Shown here one piece after another: positions 17,103 to 26,007 of a DNA stretch of 64,000 bases (positions are counted from its first letter, which is position 1; the number at the start of each line of letters is the position of its first letter). The position numbers and the translations under genes are program-made. Source of the stretch: Rhizobium laguerreae (GTDB lineage Bacteria; Pseudomonadota; Alphaproteobacteria; Rhizobiales; Rhizobiaceae). The DNA lies in the NCBI RefSeq assembly GCF_002008165.1, contig NZ_MRDM01000014.1, positions 1,430,972 through 1,494,971 on the forward strand, written 5' to 3'. The notes below the pieces were generated by a model. It saw nothing but the letters and a program-made list of their open reading frames with translations, had not been told where the DNA came from and ran no database searches.

Positions 17103-18488
17103 ATGCAGCGCACATCCTTGTCCGGTCGCCTCATCTCCATCGCCCTTGCCTTGCTGGTACTCTCCGGCGTGACCGGCTGGAGTGTCGCGCATGCGGAAAA
17201 CTATACCCTCGTGCCGGAAGATCAGGTGAGACTGCGTGTCGTCGAATGGCGATCGTCGGATTCCCGGTATGCCAGCTGGGAGGCCCTCGGCGGAACATAT
17301 ACAGTCGACGATGCCGGTAATCTGGCGATTCCGATCGCCGGCCAGGTGCAGGCGATCGGCAAGACGACGGAGCAGGTTTCCGATGCGATCGCCACCGCGC
17401 TCTCCGAAAAGGCGGAACTGCCGGGAAAGCCGTTCATCGCCGTGGAAATTGCCCAGCATGCGCCGATCTTCGTAACCGGGACCGTGCAGACCCCCGGGCG
17501 CTATGCTTTTGAGGCCGATATGACGGTCATGAAGGCCGTCAGCATCGCCGGCGGCTTCCTTCGGGAGCGCGAAGAGAATACCGTCTTCGAGCGCGACCGG
17601 ATCGAGGCTGCCGGCGCCTACCGAACGGCCATTCTCAACCGGCGTGATCTTCTGATGCGCCAGGCGCGGTTGCGCGCCGAGATCGCCGGCGAACAGAGTT
17701 TCGAGATCCCTGCAGAACTCGCCGGAACACCCGATGTGGACAAGCTGAAGGCGCAGGAATTGAACCTGATGCGGCTGCGACGCGTCGATATCGAAAGCCA
17801 GATCGAAGCGGCGAGCGACCTCGCCCGTCTCTACGGCCAGCAGGTCCAATCACTCGAGGCCAAGATCAATTCGCAAAAGCGGCAGATCGACCTTGCGCAA
17901 AAGGAACTGGATAATGTCAACAGCCTGGTGAGCAAGGGTCTGGTCAGCAATTCCCGGCAGGTCACGGTCGACCGCGGCGTTGCGGACGCACAAGGCACCC
18001 TGATCGATCTCGAGGTCGCCCTGACTACGGCTCGCCAGGGGCTCAGCGAAGCCGATCGCTCGAAGATTAATATCGTCAACCGGCAGAACAGCGAAAACCA
18101 GGAGCTGCTCAACCAGGTCAATCTCGCGATCGGCAGGGCTGCGATCGACATCCAGGTGGCCCAGCTTCTGGGCGAACAGGCTGGCTACAGCGCGCAACTC
18201 GCCCAGATGAATACGGACGTGCCGGGTCTTGGCAGAGCGCAAAAGAACTACAGGATCGTGCGTCGCAACGACGATGGCACCTATCGCAACATCGAGGCGG
18301 ACGAGACGACCAGCTTGCGGCCGCATGATGTCGTCGAAATCGGCATCGACACGGATCTCCAGACGCCGTCGCCTCCGCTGCAGCTGCAGTCCGCGCCACA
18401 GCAGCAAAGCTCGGCAGTCCCGCTGTCTGATGTAGCAGGCGACAATCACGCGGCTCCCGGCTGGGTATCCCAGACGGGATCGAATTAG
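17103..18488 (+). CDS. Polysaccharide export protein (Wza/ExoF type)
   Basis: A 461-residue exported protein with a signal peptide (LISIALALLVLSGVTGWSVA). The poly-export domain occupies about residues 28-120 (YTLVPEDQVRLRV; GNLAIPIAGQVQAIG), followed by an SLBB-like segment (APIFVTGTVQTPGRYAFEAD). Residues about 200-340 form a long coiled coil (QSLEAKINSQKRQIDLAQKE), as in ExoF-type proteins, which are longer than classical Wza. It should span the periplasm toward the outer membrane. It begins 6 bases after the GT2 gene. Confidence 0.88.
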   Translation: MQRTSLSGRLISIALALLVLSGVTGWSVAHAENYTLVPEDQVRLRVVEWRSSDSRYASWEALGGTYTVDDAGNLAIPIAGQVQAIGKTTEQVSDAIATALSEKAELPGKPFIAVEIAQHAPIFVTGTVQTPGRYAFEADMTVMKAVSIAGGFLREREENTVFERDRIEAAGAYRTAILNRRDLLMRQARLRAEIAGEQSFEIPAELAGTPDVDKLKAQELNLMRLRRVDIESQIEAASDLARLYGQQVQSLEAKINSQKRQIDLAQKELDNVNSLVSKGLVSNSRQVTVDRGVADAQGTLIDLEVALTTARQGLSEADRSKINIVNRQNSENQELLNQVNLAIGRAAIDIQVAQLLGEQAGYSAQLAQMNTDVPGLGRAQKNYRIVRRNDDGTYRNIEADETTSLRPHDVVEIGIDTDLQTPSPPLQLQSAPQQQSSAVPLSDVAGDNHAAPGWVSQTGSN

Positions 18489-18602
18489 GGGGCGGTCGTG
18501 ACCATGAACGACAGCTGGCGGCTTTCGCCTCGGGCATTGCGCCGGAAGGCGGATCGACAAACCCGATGCCTCCGCCGCTCCGTCCGGATCGGGATCTGAA
18601 GC

Positions 18603-20069
18603 ATGTCGATAGAACCGATCGGCTTCATCGTTCTGCTGCTTGGCCTGCTCAGCATGGTCAACGGCGCGCGTTTTGCGATCACGACCCTTTGCCTGTCGAC
18701 GCTGCTCGGAGCGGCCGCGGCTCTGCAATTGCCCGCGCTCGGCGGCAGCAGCATCCAGCCAAGCCATCTTCTCGTGCTTTTTCTCGTGGTAGCCGCCCTG
18801 CTGCGCCCGGCTCAAACACAGGCGACGCTCGCCAGCATGGCCTATCCGGGTCCCGGTTTCTGGTTTGCCGCCTACATCTTGTTTTCCGTGGCATCATCTT
18901 TCTTTTTGCCGCGCATCTTTGCAGGCGCGACCCTCGTCTACTCCTCTGCACGAGACACCACGGGCATGATGTCGACGGTGGCCGCTCCCCTGTCGCCGGG
19001 TTCGTCCAATCTCAGCCAGTCTGTCTATCTGCTCGGCGACCTCGCCTGCTTTGCCGTCGTCTCGGGGCTTGCCAGGCTCGGCTATGCCCGTTTCATCGCA
19101 CTGCAGTTAATCGTCGCCTCGATCGCATGTTTTACCCTGGCATTGATTGATATCGGAACATTCCTGACCGACCAGTCCTACCTGCTCGATGTCATCAGAA
19201 ACGCGAACTATACGATGCATACGGCCGAGACGATCAGCGGCTTCAAACGCATCGTCGGCCCGTTCCCCGAAGCAAGCACTTATGGCGCAGTCGCATTAGC
19301 CTATTTTTCCTTCACGCTTCTGCTCTGGCTGGAGCGCGTCCAAAGCCGTATGGCAGGACTTGCAACGCTTTTCATCGGCCCGACGATCGTCCTCTGCACA
19401 TCGACAACCGCTTATATTGCCGGCATTTTCGTTGTCTGCATGTTCGTTCTGTTTTGCCTGAAACGACTGATTGGCGGCCCCGCCAAGACCCCGCATGTGA
19501 CTTTCCTGGTGATCACGCTGTTTTTGATTCCCTGCGCCATCGTCGCACTCAGCCTTGTCCCCGATGCGTGGAATTCCATCGCCGGCCTGATGAGCACCAC
19601 CTTGTCGGACAAGCTCCAATCGCAATCCGGTGAAGAGCGCACCGCCTGGAATACACTGGCATTGATCGCATTCGTCGATACCGCCACCTTCGGCGCCGGG
19701 CTCGGCACGGTTCGGGCCTCGAGTTTTATCGCTGCGTTGCTCTCCAATGTCGGATTGACCGGCACTCTTCTCTTCGCCGCCTTCCTGTACAGCCTTGCAA
19801 GGGCCTCCGGCCGGCACATGTCAGGCGATCGGGAGACGCAAGCGATCGGAAACGCTGCGGTTATGGCATCCATCGCGCAGGTCGCCTCCGCGGCGATCTC
19901 GGGGAGCGGCACGGATCTCGGCTTGCTGTTCAGCACCACGGCAGGTCTGGCGGCCGGCTGCCTGGCAACCAATACCTCTCCCCGGCGCGCGACCCGATCG
20001 CTCGCTAATCGAACCCCGCTGGAGGCATCGACATCTCTGATGAGAGCGCCGATGTTTTCAACACGATGA
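18603..20069 (+). CDS. Polysaccharide polymerase / O-antigen ligase-like (Wzy/ExoQ type)
   Basis: A 488-residue integral membrane protein with about 10-12 hydrophobic segments (first: IGFIVLLLGLLSMVNGARFA) and a large periplasmic loop near the middle, the plan of Wzy polymerases and O-antigen ligases. The stretch containing IVGPFPEASTYGAV is typical of the family. As the last gene of the rightward operon, beside export and chain-length genes, it most likely polymerises the repeat unit. Sequence alone does not separate polymerase from ligase. Confidence 0.8.
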   Translation: MSIEPIGFIVLLLGLLSMVNGARFAITTLCLSTLLGAAAALQLPALGGSSIQPSHLLVLFLVVAALLRPAQTQATLASMAYPGPGFWFAAYILFSVASSFFLPRIFAGATLVYSSARDTTGMMSTVAAPLSPGSSNLSQSVYLLGDLACFAVVSGLARLGYARFIALQLIVASIACFTLALIDIGTFLTDQSYLLDVIRNANYTMHTAETISGFKRIVGPFPEASTYGAVALAYFSFTLLLWLERVQSRMAGLATLFIGPTIVLCTSTTAYIAGIFVVCMFVLFCLKRLIGGPAKTPHVTFLVITLFLIPCAIVALSLVPDAWNSIAGLMSTTLSDKLQSQSGEERTAWNTLALIAFVDTATFGAGLGTVRASSFIAALLSNVGLTGTLLFAAFLYSLARASGRHMSGDRETQAIGNAAVMASIAQVASAAISGSGTDLGLLFSTTAGLAAGCLATNTSPRRATRSLANRTPLEASTSLMRAPMFSTR

Positions 20070-20254
20070 CGCCGGCTTTGGAACTCCGCCAGGGCGCGGG
20101 ATGGCAATCTCGTCGAGCCATCGGCGTGCCCGCATTGGGCCGAAGCCGGCCGGCCGCACCGCATCTTTCAAGGATCGCCTGTAAAAGCAGTCCATCGAAT
20201 AAACGCCGTCGGAGGTCAGTCGCGGAAGGCCATGCTGCAGGCTTTATGTCGACG

Positions 20255-20554
20255 TCAGCCTTGCGGGTGTTCGCTGGTGGTCGCGACGCTATCTGCAACG
20301 GAATTGTTTTCGCGCAGCTTGGCACTGCGCCGCAAAAGCCCCGACAGGAACACGCCTGCCAGATAGCCGATTTCCATGAGCACGAGGATGGCGATACCGG
20401 AGAGCATGGCCGCGATCACGGAAGACCCGCCGGCAAAAGCCACGCCGCCGAAGCCGATTGCCACCAGGATTGCAAAAATCGCGAAAGCCCAGGCGCGGAT
20501 GGAAGCCCCGGCAGCGATCGAAATCACCGCTGCCCCGAGTGTGGTGATCAACAT
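20255..20554 (-). CDS. Small inner-membrane protein, ExoX/SyrA-like, copy 1
   Basis: A 99-residue protein with two membrane segments (AFAIFAILVAIGFGGVAFAG and MLSGIAILVLMEIGYLAGVF) and a short charged tail. Size and layout match the rhizobial ExoX/SyrA-type exopolysaccharide regulators, small membrane proteins that in Sinorhizobium modulate polymer output, ExoX in proportion to ExoY. It is similar over its whole length to the product at 25128. It lies on the opposite strand to the polymerase gene, 185 bases from its end. The ATG at 20554 is chosen because the alignment with copy 2 begins there. Function is inferred from context and size. Confidence 0.7.
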   Translation of the reverse strand: MLITTLGAAVISIAAGASIRAWAFAIFAILVAIGFGGVAFAGGSSVIAAMLSGIAILVLMEIGYLAGVFLSGLLRRSAKLRENNSVADSVATTSEHPQG

Positions 20555-20862
20555 GACAATCCCCCTTCCCTCCGCATTCCGACAAGGGTCCCGGCACCAA
20601 TCGCCGTACCGCGAAACAACATGTCGAAACATAGCCTTATGACAGGCAAGGCACTCTTCATGGTGAATATCTCAACAATGAAACATACAAAAACCGCCGA
20701 CAGCCAGACACCGATTCAGCACCAGCGCACTGGATGCTGGCCTATATATACCGAACAGGGCCTTCATATGACAGACCCGTCGGCTCAATTCACAAATGGT
20801 CCCTCGCCTCGCAAAGACAATACCGATTCACTTGTATTGCGCCCAATCGGAAAGGTGATGAC
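20555..20862. other. Intergenic region between the ExoX/SyrA-like gene and the GT8 gene
   Basis: These 308 bases contain no reading frame I can support. The left part should carry the promoter of the leftward membrane-protein gene and the right part that of the rightward GT8 gene. Apart from the words ACATGTCGAAACAT and CCTATATATACC I see no repeat or clear promoter. Confidence 0.4.
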
Positions 20863-21774
20863 ATGAACAACCAGTGCGTCGTCTACGTCACGGATGTCGA
20901 GTATTCATTTCCGACCATTCTCTCGGCGCTTCAAGCTCGCAAATTCGCAACCCCTGCGACCGACGTCTGCGTTCTGATGTCGGAACATCTCGACAATTTC
21001 GAAGAGCTGAAAGCCCTGCTCGCAAGGAGTGGGGTCATATTGACCGATGCGACCGAAGCGCTGCAGGACTCGCTCGGCAAGCTCGACAATTCGCATTTCC
21101 AAGGACGCATCAGCGTCAGCACAATGGCCAAGCTGGTCCTTTGCGAGATCCTGCCTTCCAACTATACCCAGATCATCTACCTCGATGGGGATACCCAGAT
21201 CGTTAGCGATCTCGGCGCGTTCGAAAGTGCCACTGTGCCCGAGGGCAGGTTTTTCGCGGCGCGCGATTACACGGCGATCCATGACTTCCTCGACACCGGA
21301 AGGGACAGCCACTATTTCAACGCAGGCGTCCTGAAATTCCATCGAAACGGCTGGATCGGGCAGGAGGCGCTCGAGCTTTTCGCTAGAAATCCCGAGGCCT
21401 GCGAGGGCAAACATGATCAGGGTGCATTGAATTACGTCTGCGGTTCATCGCTGATCCTGGTATCGAACCGCTGGAACTTTCCCAAACAATTCCTTCATCT
21501 GGTGAACATCTCCTCCTTGTCGATCGTCCACTATATGGCGCATCCGAAGCCATGGCATGGAACTTTCTTTCCGTGGACCGATAAGGAAAGCCAAGTATAC
21601 GTCGACCTGCGCAAAGCACATCCGATTTACAACTCGCTGTATCGCGGGATAACCTTCGATCGGAAGATGCTGTATAAATACCGGTCTATACGGGCGCGCA
21701 TCGAGAACGCAATTGAGAAACAAGGACCCAACCCCAGGGTCCAGAGCCTGCTGGTTGGCGACTACGCCGTATGA
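20863..21774 (+). CDS. Glycosyltransferase family 8
   Basis: A 303-residue retaining GT-A glycosyltransferase of family 8. The diagnostic metal-binding DxD is in QIIYLDGDTQIVSD (about residue 108), and the family pattern SHYFNAGVLKFHRNGW follows. The C-terminal HYMAHPKPWHG matches the conserved HxxGxxKPW region. The ATG at 20863 follows a GGTGATG ribosome-binding stretch; upstream in-frame codons lack family similarity. Members transfer hexoses in lipopolysaccharide or exopolysaccharide synthesis; here it lies between the two exoY-like modules. Confidence 0.88.
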   Translation: MNNQCVVYVTDVEYSFPTILSALQARKFATPATDVCVLMSEHLDNFEELKALLARSGVILTDATEALQDSLGKLDNSHFQGRISVSTMAKLVLCEILPSNYTQIIYLDGDTQIVSDLGAFESATVPEGRFFAARDYTAIHDFLDTGRDSHYFNAGVLKFHRNGWIGQEALELFARNPEACEGKHDQGALNYVCGSSLILVSNRWNFPKQFLHLVNISSLSIVHYMAHPKPWHGTFFPWTDKESQVYVDLRKAHPIYNSLYRGITFDRKMLYKYRSIRARIENAIEKQGPNPRVQSLLVGDYAV

Positions 21775-21907
21775 TGATGTATTGTTGGTCCGACTTGAAT
21801 GTCCGCGTGATTGAACTCAGCGTCGCCGGTCGAGCCGTGGATTTGCAGACGGAAGCGCAAAGTATTCATCCATTCATTCCAGGAATGGATAATCTTCAGG
21901 ACAGAAT

Positions 21908-22930
21908 ATGAGTTATCGGGCTTCCGCCGTCAGTATCTCGCATTACGTGAAAGCCCGTCTGCGCCGGTCGCTCAAGGCTCGGCAGGTTCGCTATGACCTG
22001 CTGCGCAACGGGCTCAAGCAGGCGCGCCACGTCGTCATCTGCGTCATCCGTGACGAGGGGCACCGGTTGGCCTTCTTCCTTCAGTATTATCGCGATCTCG
22101 GCTTCGAGCACTTCATCTGTATCGACAACGGCTCGACCGACGGCACGGCCGAGTTGCTGTCCGGCTTCGACGATGTCTCCCTTCTTTCGGCCCATGGTTC
22201 CTACAAGGCGGCGAGGTTCGGAAACGACTGGATCAACGAAGTCATTAACCGCCACTGCCGGGAGAAGTGGGTCCTGTATGTCGATGCAGACGAGTTCCTG
22301 GTCTATCCGCATTGCGACACACGGCCGATCGATCAATTGACTTCCTATATCGCTTCCATGGGCGGCCATTCCCTCCGCTCGGTGATGATCGACATGTACA
22401 GCCCGCATCCCGTTCTCGAAAACATATGCGAACCCGGTCGCAACCCGCTCGAGGTCTGCAATCTCTTCGACCGCTCCGGCTATGTGGCGCATTTCGACAA
22501 ACGCAACTGGACAATATGGATCAAGGGCGGCGTTCGCGGGCGCGTCTATTTCCACGACCGGCTCTGGGACGGCCCCGCGCTCAACAAGATACCCCTCGTC
22601 TATGTGGCGGGTGAACGTCTGTTTCTCAAATCATCGCACCAGGTCTGGCCGCTCTCCCTGAATTTGGGCGACATGCGCGGAGCACTCAGCGTATCCGGCG
22701 CCCTTCTGCATTTCAAGTTCCTGTCGACCTTCGTGCACAAGGTCGCCGATGCGGCACACCGGTCCCAACATACGGAAGAATATACCGTATACTCCTCAGG
22801 CAAGGACATGGATGACTTCGTCTACGACGATACAGGCACCTACAGAAGCTGGAAGGACCTGTCCGATCACGGGCTCATCCAAGGTGAAGGCTGGAAATAC
22901 TGGAGGAATGCTTCCGAGAGCGAAGTCTAA
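21908..22930 (+). CDS. Glycosyltransferase family 2-like protein
   Basis: A 340-residue protein of the Glyco_tranf_2_4/GT92-like type. The domain opens with VVICVIRDEGHRLAFFLQYY, then FICIDNGSTDGTAELLSG, and the metal-binding motif is WVLYVDADEFLVYP (about residue 122). No transmembrane spans are seen. It stands alone with 133 bases before it and a strong hairpin after its stop. It probably adds a side group to the polysaccharide made by the locus, but the sugar is unknown. Confidence 0.82.
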   Translation: MSYRASAVSISHYVKARLRRSLKARQVRYDLLRNGLKQARHVVICVIRDEGHRLAFFLQYYRDLGFEHFICIDNGSTDGTAELLSGFDDVSLLSAHGSYKAARFGNDWINEVINRHCREKWVLYVDADEFLVYPHCDTRPIDQLTSYIASMGGHSLRSVMIDMYSPHPVLENICEPGRNPLEVCNLFDRSGYVAHFDKRNWTIWIKGGVRGRVYFHDRLWDGPALNKIPLVYVAGERLFLKSSHQVWPLSLNLGDMRGALSVSGALLHFKFLSTFVHKVADAAHRSQHTEEYTVYSSGKDMDDFVYDDTGTYRSWKDLSDHGLIQGEGWKYWRNASESEV

Positions 22931-22932
22931 GT

Positions 22933-22978
22933 ATGCACGTCGTCCCAAAATGCGCAGCGATTTTGGGACGACGTGCAT
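22933..22978. repeat. Perfect 19-bp stem hairpin after the GT2-like gene
   Basis: The two arms 22933-22951 and 22960-22978 are perfect reverse complements around an 8-base loop GCGCAGCG; the inner arm reads GTCGTCCCAAAAT. It starts two bases after the stop codon of the upstream gene. There is no T-run after it, so it is more likely a mobile intergenic palindrome of the RIME type found in rhizobia than a simple terminator, though it could also protect the transcript end. Confidence 0.7.
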
Positions 22979-23116
22979 GAAGACAAGTGCTAACACGCCA
23001 ACCTGATCTTTCCGCCTGCTTCGTCTGACTATCAACTCGCACTGTCATTACAAAACCCGCCGGCGGCGGGTTCTGTCGAGGCTTTCTGCCGTTCCGTTTT
23101 TTATCGCGGCAACGCC

Positions 23117-23866
23117 TCAGGCGAGACCCGCCCCCTCGGCATAAGCCTCCAGCGCCTTCCGATTGAGAATGCGGATTTTGCCCTGTGTCCCGTCGACCAC
23201 TTTGCTCTCGCGCAGGCGCCGCAGGCATTGGTTGACCTTTTCACGCGACGCCGGAAGTGTCGCGGCCAGCTCATGCTGGGAGATGATCAGCTCGTCGCCG
23301 CTATTTTGCGCATCCATTCTGTACAGGGCAGAAAGACGCAGCAGCGTCCGGGCCAGTCTCTGTCTTAGGCTCGATCCGGCATTGGAAATGATCCGCAGTT
23401 CCAGTTCGGAAACACGCGCCAGCGCCTTCGACAGGATCTTCACCTGAAATTGCGGATCGTTCGCACACAGGTCCCGCAGCAACCGACCGTCGAAGTAATG
23501 CAGTTCGCAATCCGACGAGGCCCGATATTCCAGGCTGAGAGACTGCTTGCGGAGCACCTCCAATTCGCCGATCAAGCCGCCTTTCGGAACGATTTCCACG
23601 ATGAACTCTCGTCCATCGGCAAGCGGGGTGCTTGCGCTTACCATTCCGCGCTGTACGCGGGCGAACACGTCGAGGACGACGCCGGCGCCGGCAATAATCT
23701 CACCGCGGCGAAACTTTCGAACACTCGAGCGGCAAAACGGGAACTCGTGATCCAAATCCGCCCGGCCACCGTAAACAATAGCTGCAGACCCGCAAGTAAC
23801 CGCTTCGCTTATTCGCACCGCGTTTCCTCTAGCTCTGTTGTCCCTGGTACTGATCACCCCGTCCAT
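23117..23866 (-). CDS. Crp/Fnr-type transcriptional regulator, copy 2
   Basis: A 249-residue paralogue of the regulator at 12292, alike from the beta domain (FRRGEIIAGAGVVLD; GLIGELEVLRKQS) to an identical recognition helix (SREKVNQCLRRLRE). The identical helix implies both copies bind the same DNA sequence. As in copy 1, residues that contact cAMP in E. coli CRP are not conserved after GEL. The ATG at 23866 (MDG) has GGAG eight bases upstream. It diverges from the second exoY-like gene. Unlike copy 1, no polysaccharide genes follow it on its strand. Confidence 0.88.
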   Translation of the reverse strand: MDGVISTRDNRARGNAVRISEAVTCGSAAIVYGGRADLDHEFPFCRSSVRKFRRGEIIAGAGVVLDVFARVQRGMVSASTPLADGREFIVEIVPKGGLIGELEVLRKQSLSLEYRASSDCELHYFDGRLLRDLCANDPQFQVKILSKALARVSELELRIISNAGSSLRQRLARTLLRLSALYRMDAQNSGDELIISQHELAATLPASREKVNQCLRRLRESKVVDGTQGKIRILNRKALEAYAEGAGLA

Positions 23867-24318
23867 ACGCACAACTCCACACAGACTAAACAACTTATTA
23901 TCTGGAGCGACATTCCTAATAGATTAAATTAGAAAGTCAAACAATAATAAAATAAAAAATTCGTGCTCAAACTATACATTATTATGAATAATCCTCATAT
24001 TTATATAGCATAAAATTCATATTGAATTCTATCGCAGACAAGTCTTAGGGGCGGCATGACGATTTTTATACAATTTATGACAATTGTCCGCCTGCAGAAT
24101 ACATCTGGCAAATATAATAACAACGCCGAATTTTAAAATAAATCTAAATAGATCTCTGCTATACAGTCAAAAGAAAAGGTAATGCTTTTAATATTCGCAA
24201 GAATTTCTTAAGAGAATAAAGAATTTATTCATGATTATGACCTCGGTCACAGACATCAAACTTGCATTAAAACAAAGCTTTGGATGTGATTTCTGGAATT
24301 CGTCTAACGGAGACGCGG
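23867..24318. promoter_or_regulatory. AT-rich divergent control region between crp-like and exoY-like genes, copy 2
   Basis: A 452-base, very AT-rich stretch without a credible gene. It repeats elements of the copy 1 region: AAAGTCAAAC near the crp side and, near the exoY side, ATAAAGAATTT followed by GATTATGACCTCGGTCACAG (about 24216-24254). The core TGACCTCGGTCA (24238-24249) is a perfect inverted repeat here. Conservation amid otherwise diverged DNA argues for a binding site rather than shared ancestry alone. Confidence 0.55.
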
Positions 24319-24975
24319 GTGGCGGGAAAAAATCAGGGCATCAACCCAACCGGACCTTGGCGGGATTTCGCCAGGGCTCGACAGGAAAGGCGTCCATTCA
24401 ATTCCTCACAACCCCGTCTGATCAGCAGAATTCTGAAGCGCGCATTGGACATCATCATTGCGGCAAGTTTCTTATTCTTTCTGTCACCGCTCCTTCTGTC
24501 GGCGGCAGTCATCGTCACGCTAAGTGATTGGGGCCCTGTTTTCAATTCTCATCGCAGGATCGGTTATAAGGGAAAAGAGTTTGGTTGCCTCAGGTTTCGG
24601 ACGACAGGATCCGACGCAACGACCGACGCGCACGTTACGGTCGTCGGCGATATTTTGAGGCGATCGAGCCTCGACAAGCTGCCGCAATTGATCAACGTGT
24701 TGCTGGGTCAAATGAGCCTCGTCGGGCCTCGCGCCATTACCAAAGAAGAGCTGCCGCATTACGGTGAACATGCCTATGCCTACATGGCCGTCCGTCCCGG
24801 CCTCACTGGCCATTGGCAAGCCAGCGGGCACAACGACGTCAGCTATCGGAACGGAATTTCCCTCGACGTCGAATATTTATCCAAATGGACGCTCAGGCTG
24901 GATTTCCTGATCATGGCAAAAACGCTGTCGGCGCTGCTTTCCCGGCACGCGTTGCTGCCCAAAGTCGATTCCTAA
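24319..24975 (+). CDS. ExoY-type sugar transferase, copy 2, internally shortened
   Basis: A 218-residue paralogue of the transferase at 13497 with the membrane hairpin (DIIIAASFLFFLSPLLL), RRSSLDKLPQLINV, GQMSLVGPRA and VRPGLTGHWQ retained. Between FGCLRFRT and VGDILRR it lacks 24 residues found in copy 1, and DDPRIT has become TDAHVT. The gap is in frame. The GTG at 24319 is chosen because GGAGAC lies at the same distance as in copy 1; a TTG at 24280 is the alternative. The missing segment borders the catalytic acidic pair of this family, so activity may be altered. Confidence 0.85.
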   Translation: MAGKNQGINPTGPWRDFARARQERRPFNSSQPRLISRILKRALDIIIAASFLFFLSPLLLSAAVIVTLSDWGPVFNSHRRIGYKGKEFGCLRFRTTGSDATTDAHVTVVGDILRRSSLDKLPQLINVLLGQMSLVGPRAITKEELPHYGEHAYAYMAVRPGLTGHWQASGHNDVSYRNGISLDVEYLSKWTLRLDFLIMAKTLSALLSRHALLPKVDS

Positions 24976-24977
24976 AG

Positions 24978-25080
24978 CATGTCGCGTAAAACTGTGTTGC
25001 AGTTTTGCGATAGAGACATGCGCAAAACCAGAGACTAAAGCGCGGGCCAAGCGAACCTAAAAGATCGCGCCGCGCTTTAG
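24978..25080. repeat. RIME-like double-palindrome intergenic repeat
   Basis: Two palindromes in series: GCATGTC at 24978 pairs with GACATGC ending at 25021, with inner arms AAAACTG/CAGTTTT, and CTAAAGCGCGG (25035-25045) pairs exactly with CCGCGCTTTAG (25070-25080). This paired-palindrome architecture and the GCATGTCGCG start are typical of RIME-type elements scattered between rhizobial genes. It sits directly behind the exoY-like copy 2 stop. Confidence 0.65.
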
Positions 25081-25127
25081 CACCCTGACATAGCGCAGCC
25101 GAGCATTCTGCCGCCTCGGTCATATCA

Positions 25128-25424
25128 TTACCCGTGAGGACGCTTGCCGGTAACATGGGAGCGCTCAGTAATGGAGTTCTTTTTGCGGCGCTTTTGAATA
25201 TGCCACAAGGAGAAAGCGAATAGACCCACCAGATAGCATATCTCCATCAATACAAGCACTTCGACGCAAGAAACGACCGCCTCCGTCAAGGAGGAACCTT
25301 TGAGCAGGATCACGCCGCCCAAGGCCGTGACCACCAGAAATGCAAAGATTGCAAAGGCCGAGGCCCGAATGGTCGCTCCGGCGGCGATAGAGACGGCAAC
25401 CACGACGAGCGTGCTCTTCATCAT
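25128..25424 (-). CDS. Small inner-membrane protein, ExoX/SyrA-like, copy 2
   Basis: A 98-residue paralogue of the product at 20255. Shared stretches include SIAAGATIRASAFAIFAFLV and VLVLMEICYLVGLF, so both membrane spans are kept, as is the RPHG-like end (HPQG in copy 1). It converges on exoY-like copy 2. An AGGATC ribosome-binding stretch precedes the paired ATGs at 25424 and 25421. By analogy with ExoX it may restrain ExoY-dependent synthesis; that role is inferred. Confidence 0.7.
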   Translation of the reverse strand: MMKSTLVVVAVSIAAGATIRASAFAIFAFLVVTALGGVILLKGSSLTEAVVSCVEVLVLMEICYLVGLFAFSLWHIQKRRKKNSITERSHVTGKRPHG

Positions 25425-26007
25425 TATTCTGATCCTTTCTTCACACCTCCTTCAAGTCACCGTCAGCCCTCGATGACATGACAAAACCCAAAGTCGAAAC
25501 GAAGTCCGATCAAAGTATTTTACCTATTGTGGTTAAAATATTGCTAACAGCAGCCTAGCAAATCGACGGAACAACGCCGGAGAATATTCGACTATTCATC
25601 CAGCGGGGCCGCTCTACCGATTAAACCCAAGAAATCCTTGAATATTGCGGTCAGATAGATTTAGGTATCTGAGGCTTATACAGGAGCCGATAATGCAGCT
25701 GCGGCGTTCTCTCGAACTGAACGCTAAATTGATATCCCTGAAAAGATGAATTTGGCCATAGGCTTACGCTCGAGCGCATATGCGCTGGCAACGAACAGCT
25801 CGTCCGGCAAGCGTGACATCGACCGCATCAAGGTTTGCGCAGCAGCCTAGGGAAAACTCGGCCCCTACGATGGACCCGGATATTTATCTGAGGCGATCGG
25901 TCAGGCAACAACGAAACAGGGCCGCCGCTATGGCGAGCCCTGCTGATGTTCTTGCCGGTTGAGCACCTGCGATGGAATTGCCAGCCTCGAGGCCGATATC
26001 GACAAAC
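25425..26007. other. Intergenic region with an imperfect AT-rich palindrome
   Basis: These 583 bases hold no supported gene; a 33-codon frame starting near 25746 resembles nothing I know. About 90-115 bases upstream of the ExoX/SyrA-like copy 2 start lies TATTTTACC (25516-25524) opposed by GGTTAAAATA (25531-25540), an imperfect inverted repeat that could be an operator. The remainder shows no repeats or terminator I can support. Confidence 0.4.

Noticed and set aside
24231..24527. ATG-started frame at 24231 as the start of exoY copy 2
   Set aside because: It is in a different frame and runs through the conserved regulatory motif; exoY copy 2 is best started at the GTG at 24319.
12292..24975. 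The repeated crp-exoY pairs considered as transposon ends or composite element
   Set aside because: No transposase, inverted terminal repeats or target duplications are seen, and the copies have diverged too much for a recent transposition.
22933..25080. Palindromes considered as a CRISPR array
   Set aside because: There are no regularly spaced direct repeats or spacers and no cas genes; they are single hairpins or RIME-like elements.
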